This document shows, one piece after another, positions 61,125 to 64,000 of a stretch of 64,000 nucleotides of DNA (positions are counted from its first letter, which is position 1; each line of letters starts with the position of its first letter). The stretch is from Planococcus sp. ISL-110 (GTDB lineage Bacteria; Bacillota; Bacilli; Bacillales_A; Planococcaceae). Made by a program: the position numbers and the translations under genes. The stretch lies in assembly GCF_018613575.1 (NCBI RefSeq), contig NZ_JAGGPX010000013.1, positions 1 through 64,000 of the forward strand. The letters are read 5' to 3'. Under the pieces are notes generated by a model. That model was not told the origin of the DNA. It saw only the letters and a list, made by a program, of their open reading frames with translations, and made no database searches.

Positions 61125-61946
61125 TCACGGTTTCTGTTTGAATTCCAGCCGGTAATGCCTGGGCGTAATGCCAACCGCTTTTTTGAACGCTGCCTGAAAT
61201 TGCGTCTCGCTTTTGTAGCCGACGCTGCCGGCGATCGTAGCTGCAGAGCTGTCAGTGGTGGCAAGCAGCTGTTTGGCCGTATCCATGCGGCGGGAGATGA
61301 TGTACTGCAGCGGGCTCATGCCGGTATGCTGCTTGAAGAGCCGTGCCAGTTGGTATTTGTTCAAGCAGAACCGATCGGCAAGGCCCTCCAGTGTTAGGGA
61401 GCGGCAATGGTTTTCTTCCATAAAACGTTTAATTTCCTGGACGGTCGCCTCTGCATTCTTGGAGGAGGGGGTACACCAGCTGCTTGCGAAACGGCTTAAC
61501 AGCGTCAAAATCAAGCCGATCAGGTAATGGGCCAGCTGTTTCGAATCTGCCTGCGGCTGAGCGCTTTCCTGCTGGAGCCCGACGAAAAGCGCTTCTAGTC
61601 TTTTAAGGTCGCTGATAGAAATAACAGGGGGCAATGCCACCTCTAGAGCCTGCGTTGTGGAGCGCTTTCTTGTAAAAGACAGGCGGTAACCGCTTTGCTG
61701 TTGTGCGGTGGTAAACTTTAGCTCATGCCACAAGCCAGGCTGTACGAGCAAAACCGTGCCAGGCGGGACGGAGTAGGCTTGGTTGTCAATGTGGCAATGG
61801 ACGCTTCCTTCCAGCACCAGCAGCAATTCAACGCTGTCAGGATGGCGGTGGAGCGGCTGATGCCGGGATTGACCACGCGGATACAAAAAATGCTGAATGG
61901 TATGGAATCGGAAAAGATCGGTCATTTCATTTTTGGCTTCAGACAA
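61125..61946 (-). CDS. AraC family transcription regulator with cupin sensor
   Basis: A 273-residue regulator. The N-terminal cupin (HRHPDSVELLLVLEGSVHC, VPPGTVLLVQPG) binds a small ligand; the C-terminal pair of helix-turn-helix motifs (LADRFCLNKYQLARLFKQHTG and IAGSVGYKSETQFQAAFKK) binds DNA. The start is a TTG at 61946 or an ATG at 61925; neither has a clear ribosome site. The target is unknown; the neighbouring VOC and GGDEF/EAL genes are separate units. Confidence 0.9.
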   Translation of the reverse strand: MSEAKNEMTDLFRFHTIQHFLYPRGQSRHQPLHRHPDSVELLLVLEGSVHCHIDNQAYSVPPGTVLLVQPGLWHELKFTTAQQQSGYRLSFTRKRSTTQALEVALPPVISISDLKRLEALFVGLQQESAQPQADSKQLAHYLIGLILTLLSRFASSWCTPSSKNAEATVQEIKRFMEENHCRSLTLEGLADRFCLNKYQLARLFKQHTGMSPLQYIISRRMDTAKQLLATTDSSAATIAGSVGYKSETQFQAAFKKAVGITPRHYRLEFKQKP

Positions 61947-62430
61947 AAAAATCGCTCATTTCTGCTTTTCTTCCAGTTTAACAAGAATTAATAAGAATTG
62001 CTGTATAATACCGGTAAATTCCGTTAAAAAGAAGGCCTATCTGGCAAGAATTGATAGAAAAAATTCTTTAGAAACCAATTAATCACCAGATTAGAGGGAA
62101 TAAGCTGGTTGCTTGGTGGAGCGGCACAGACACATTCACCATCTATAGTAGTCGTCCCGGAGCATGCCCATAAGAATTTCATCCCGGTTGCCTGCTTTAA
62201 ATACGTTACAAACAGGAAATGGTTTCAAAGTTGGGGAGGAATTAGGGGAAAAGGGCGGTGGCCAACAAACTTAAAGTGCTGGTTTTATCTCCAGATTGCT
62301 GAAAACTGGAGGGTTTTGAGTGTTAATATTCTGATAATTAAGCTAGACTCGAAGTGAATAAATGAAAAAGGCGGTGATTGGCCAGCAGATTTGACTGAAG
62401 GCGCTGGAATCTTTGCCAAGAAAGCAGGTG
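61947..62430. other. Intergenic region before the VOC gene
   Basis: No supported gene. A weak duplication of AAAGGGCGGTGGCCA and AAAGGCGGTGATTGGCCA lies at about 62252 and 62369. Nothing else recognised. Confidence 0.35.
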
Positions 62431-62436
62431 AAAATC

Positions 62437-62823
62437 ATGAAAGAACTGTGGATCAATTTACCGGTCAAAGATCTAAACCGATCAAGAGAGTTTTTCAATG
62501 ATATTGGCATGGAAATCATGGAGCAAGGCGAGGACAACAACCAAATGGGTGGAATGGTCGTGGGCGATCATCAGGTGCATGTCATGCTGGTACAGGAGGA
62601 GCGGTTCAAAAGCTATACGCACAATGCACTGACGGACACCGATCAGTCGACAGAAGCGTTGTTTTCAATTTCAGTCGATACCAAAGAAGAACTTGATGAG
62701 ACGATTGGCAACGTGAAACGAGCAGGCGGATTTGTGTTTGGTGAACCAACCGAACGAGACGGATTGTACGGTGCGGGATTTGCGGATTTGGACGGACATC
62801 GGTGGAATTTGCTGGTGATGTAA
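62437..62823 (+). CDS. VOC-superfamily (glyoxalase/bleomycin-resistance-like) protein
   Basis: A 128-residue metal-dependent VOC-fold protein: LWINLPVKDLNRSREFFNDIG, the middle VHVMLVQEERF and the end GFADLDGHRWNLLVM are family landmarks. Such proteins can be dioxygenases, isomerases or antibiotic-binding proteins; no specific residue set allows a choice. GCAGGTG precedes the ATG at 62437. Confidence 0.88.
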   Translation: MKELWINLPVKDLNRSREFFNDIGMEIMEQGEDNNQMGGMVVGDHQVHVMLVQEERFKSYTHNALTDTDQSTEALFSISVDTKEELDETIGNVKRAGGFVFGEPTERDGLYGAGFADLDGHRWNLLVM

Positions 62824-62880
62824 TCAATTCACGCTTATGCGTACACAGTTATGCAAAGTCTGTTCGAGAAACCAATTTAC

Positions 62881-62958
62881 GTTTGGATCTGTCAAAAACT
62901 AAAATTGCTGAAGAATTTTGTCTGGCGAGATAAAAATTCTTCAGCGAACAGATCCAAC
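62881..62958. other. Long nested inverted repeat
   Basis: GTTtGGATCTGT pairs with ACAGATCCAAC, and inside it GCTGAAGAATTTT pairs with AAAATTCTTCAGC, giving an imperfect hairpin of nearly 80 bases. There is no T-run, so it is not a plain terminator. Confidence 0.55.
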
Positions 62959-62959
62959 A

Positions 62960-63530
<571 letters not shown>

Positions 63531-63531
63531 C

Positions 63532-63909
63532 TTAATCAAGTGCGGTTGCTGATTTCAGCTTTTTCTTTTGCTGATGAATCTCATGCACAGAAATAGCTAG
63601 TACTACCCACAAAATAGGATTCTGGAAAGAAATTTCTGTTTGTGAAACGCCCCCCAGCATTGTAAGTATGCCAATCAACAAAAATAAATAGCCCGTTGAT
63701 GCCAACTGCCAGACCCAGGTTCCTCTTACGTCTTTGCTATTCAACCTGCTGCTAAGAATGCCCACAGACACCAACAACAGCAAGATTCCCAATACCATGA
63801 TTTCGGGTATTCCAACAGGAATATTCAACTGTGGAAAAAAATCATAAACAAGCAAAATCGTCATCGCAAGTTGAATGAAAATAATGATACCAACGCTTTT
63901 TTTCCTCAT
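63532..63909 (-). CDS. Hypothetical membrane protein
   Basis: A 125-residue protein with four hydrophobic helices (about 7-24, 32-52, 66-86 and 96-110) and a basic tail (HQQKKKLKSA). AAAGGTGGTGAAG precedes the ATG. I do not recognise a family; resemblance to other four-helix Bacillales membrane proteins is only general. Confidence 0.7.
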   Translation of the reverse strand: MRKKSVGIIIFIQLAMTILLVYDFFPQLNIPVGIPEIMVLGILLLLVSVGILSSRLNSKDVRGTWVWQLASTGYLFLLIGILTMLGGVSQTEISFQNPILWVVLAISVHEIHQQKKKLKSATALD

Positions 63910-63962
63910 AACTTCACCACCTTTGTTGTCCTACTAATCTTACTAGCTTAACGACACAAAAA

Positions 63963-63985
63963 ACACCCAGCAGCTCGCGGGGTGT
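63963..63985 (-). terminator. Terminator of a leftward gene beyond the window
   Basis: Reading leftward, ACACCC / GGGTGT stem then T6. Its orientation suggests it ends a gene located to the right of the window. Confidence 0.6.
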
Positions 63986-64000
63986 CTATATCTCTTATAA

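Overview
The window looks like chromosome of a low- to mid-GC Firmicute of the Planococcaceae type (Planococcus and relatives). I infer this from strong AGGAGG-type ribosome sites, TTG and GTG starts, thioredoxin-type ArsC, CsoR-type sulfur regulation, a DUF4181 protein and Bacillales-style operators for BirA and Zur. The genus is an inference. No rRNA, tRNA, CRISPR array or intact transposase was found.

Layout. 1-4.1 kb: the end of an arsenic module (3' part of arsC, a dual-specificity phosphatase, a Na/Pi symporter, an ars-type flavoprotein). 4.2-7.3 kb: a leftward, AT-rich ArsR-controlled metal operon (permease, AhpD-like protein, CDF exporter, thioredoxin-like protein). 7.3-23.9 kb: ordinary and small genes (LysM protein, EamA transporter, msrA, bioY with a BirA operator, UspA, a Zur-boxed flavoenzyme, many small membrane proteins), with several decayed genes. 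24-32.5 kb: a compact divergent cluster resembling E. coli ynjBCD-F. It has an FAD oxidoreductase and a CDP-alcohol phosphatidyltransferase leftward. Rightward are a disulfide oxidoreductase fused to DUF1499, a TVP38 protein and a four-gene ABC importer. 32.6-37.8 kb: a second arsenic module (flavoprotein and ArsR leftward; ArsR, ArsC, ArsD, ArsA and a HesB-like protein rightward). 38-41.3 kb: tandem acyl-CoA synthetases. 41.4-44 kb: a graveyard of three nonsense-interrupted genes. 44.1-45.3 kb: a Bcr-type exporter. 45.7-55.1 kb: a persulfide (cst-type) regulon with a methyltransferase, DUF302 protein, two rhodanese/persulfide dioxygenases, CstR, two DsrE, two rhodaneses, TusA-rhodanese and TusA, followed by SulP and carbonic anhydrase. 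55.5-64 kb: a Fic gene between matching 28-bp sites, decayed fragments, pyruvate oxidase, a GGDEF/EAL protein, an AraC regulator, a VOC protein and a membrane protein.

How the genes work together. The arsenic modules combine reduction (ArsC), chaperoned ATP-driven handling (ArsD/ArsA), sensing by two ArsR proteins and an accessory flavoprotein, but no ArsB or Acr3 pore lies in the window. The sulfur genes form one regulon: six near-identical ATACCCC/GGGGTAT-type sites lie before its transcription units, several inside the promoter spacer, and the repressor carries the C31/C60 pair of persulfide sensors. The 24-32 kb cluster joins two redox flavoproteins, two membrane-lipid-type proteins and an importer of unknown substrate. 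It is the best candidate here for a little-described system.

Several genes carry single-base homopolymer frameshifts or single nonsense codons. These may be real decay or, for the homopolymer cases, consensus errors.
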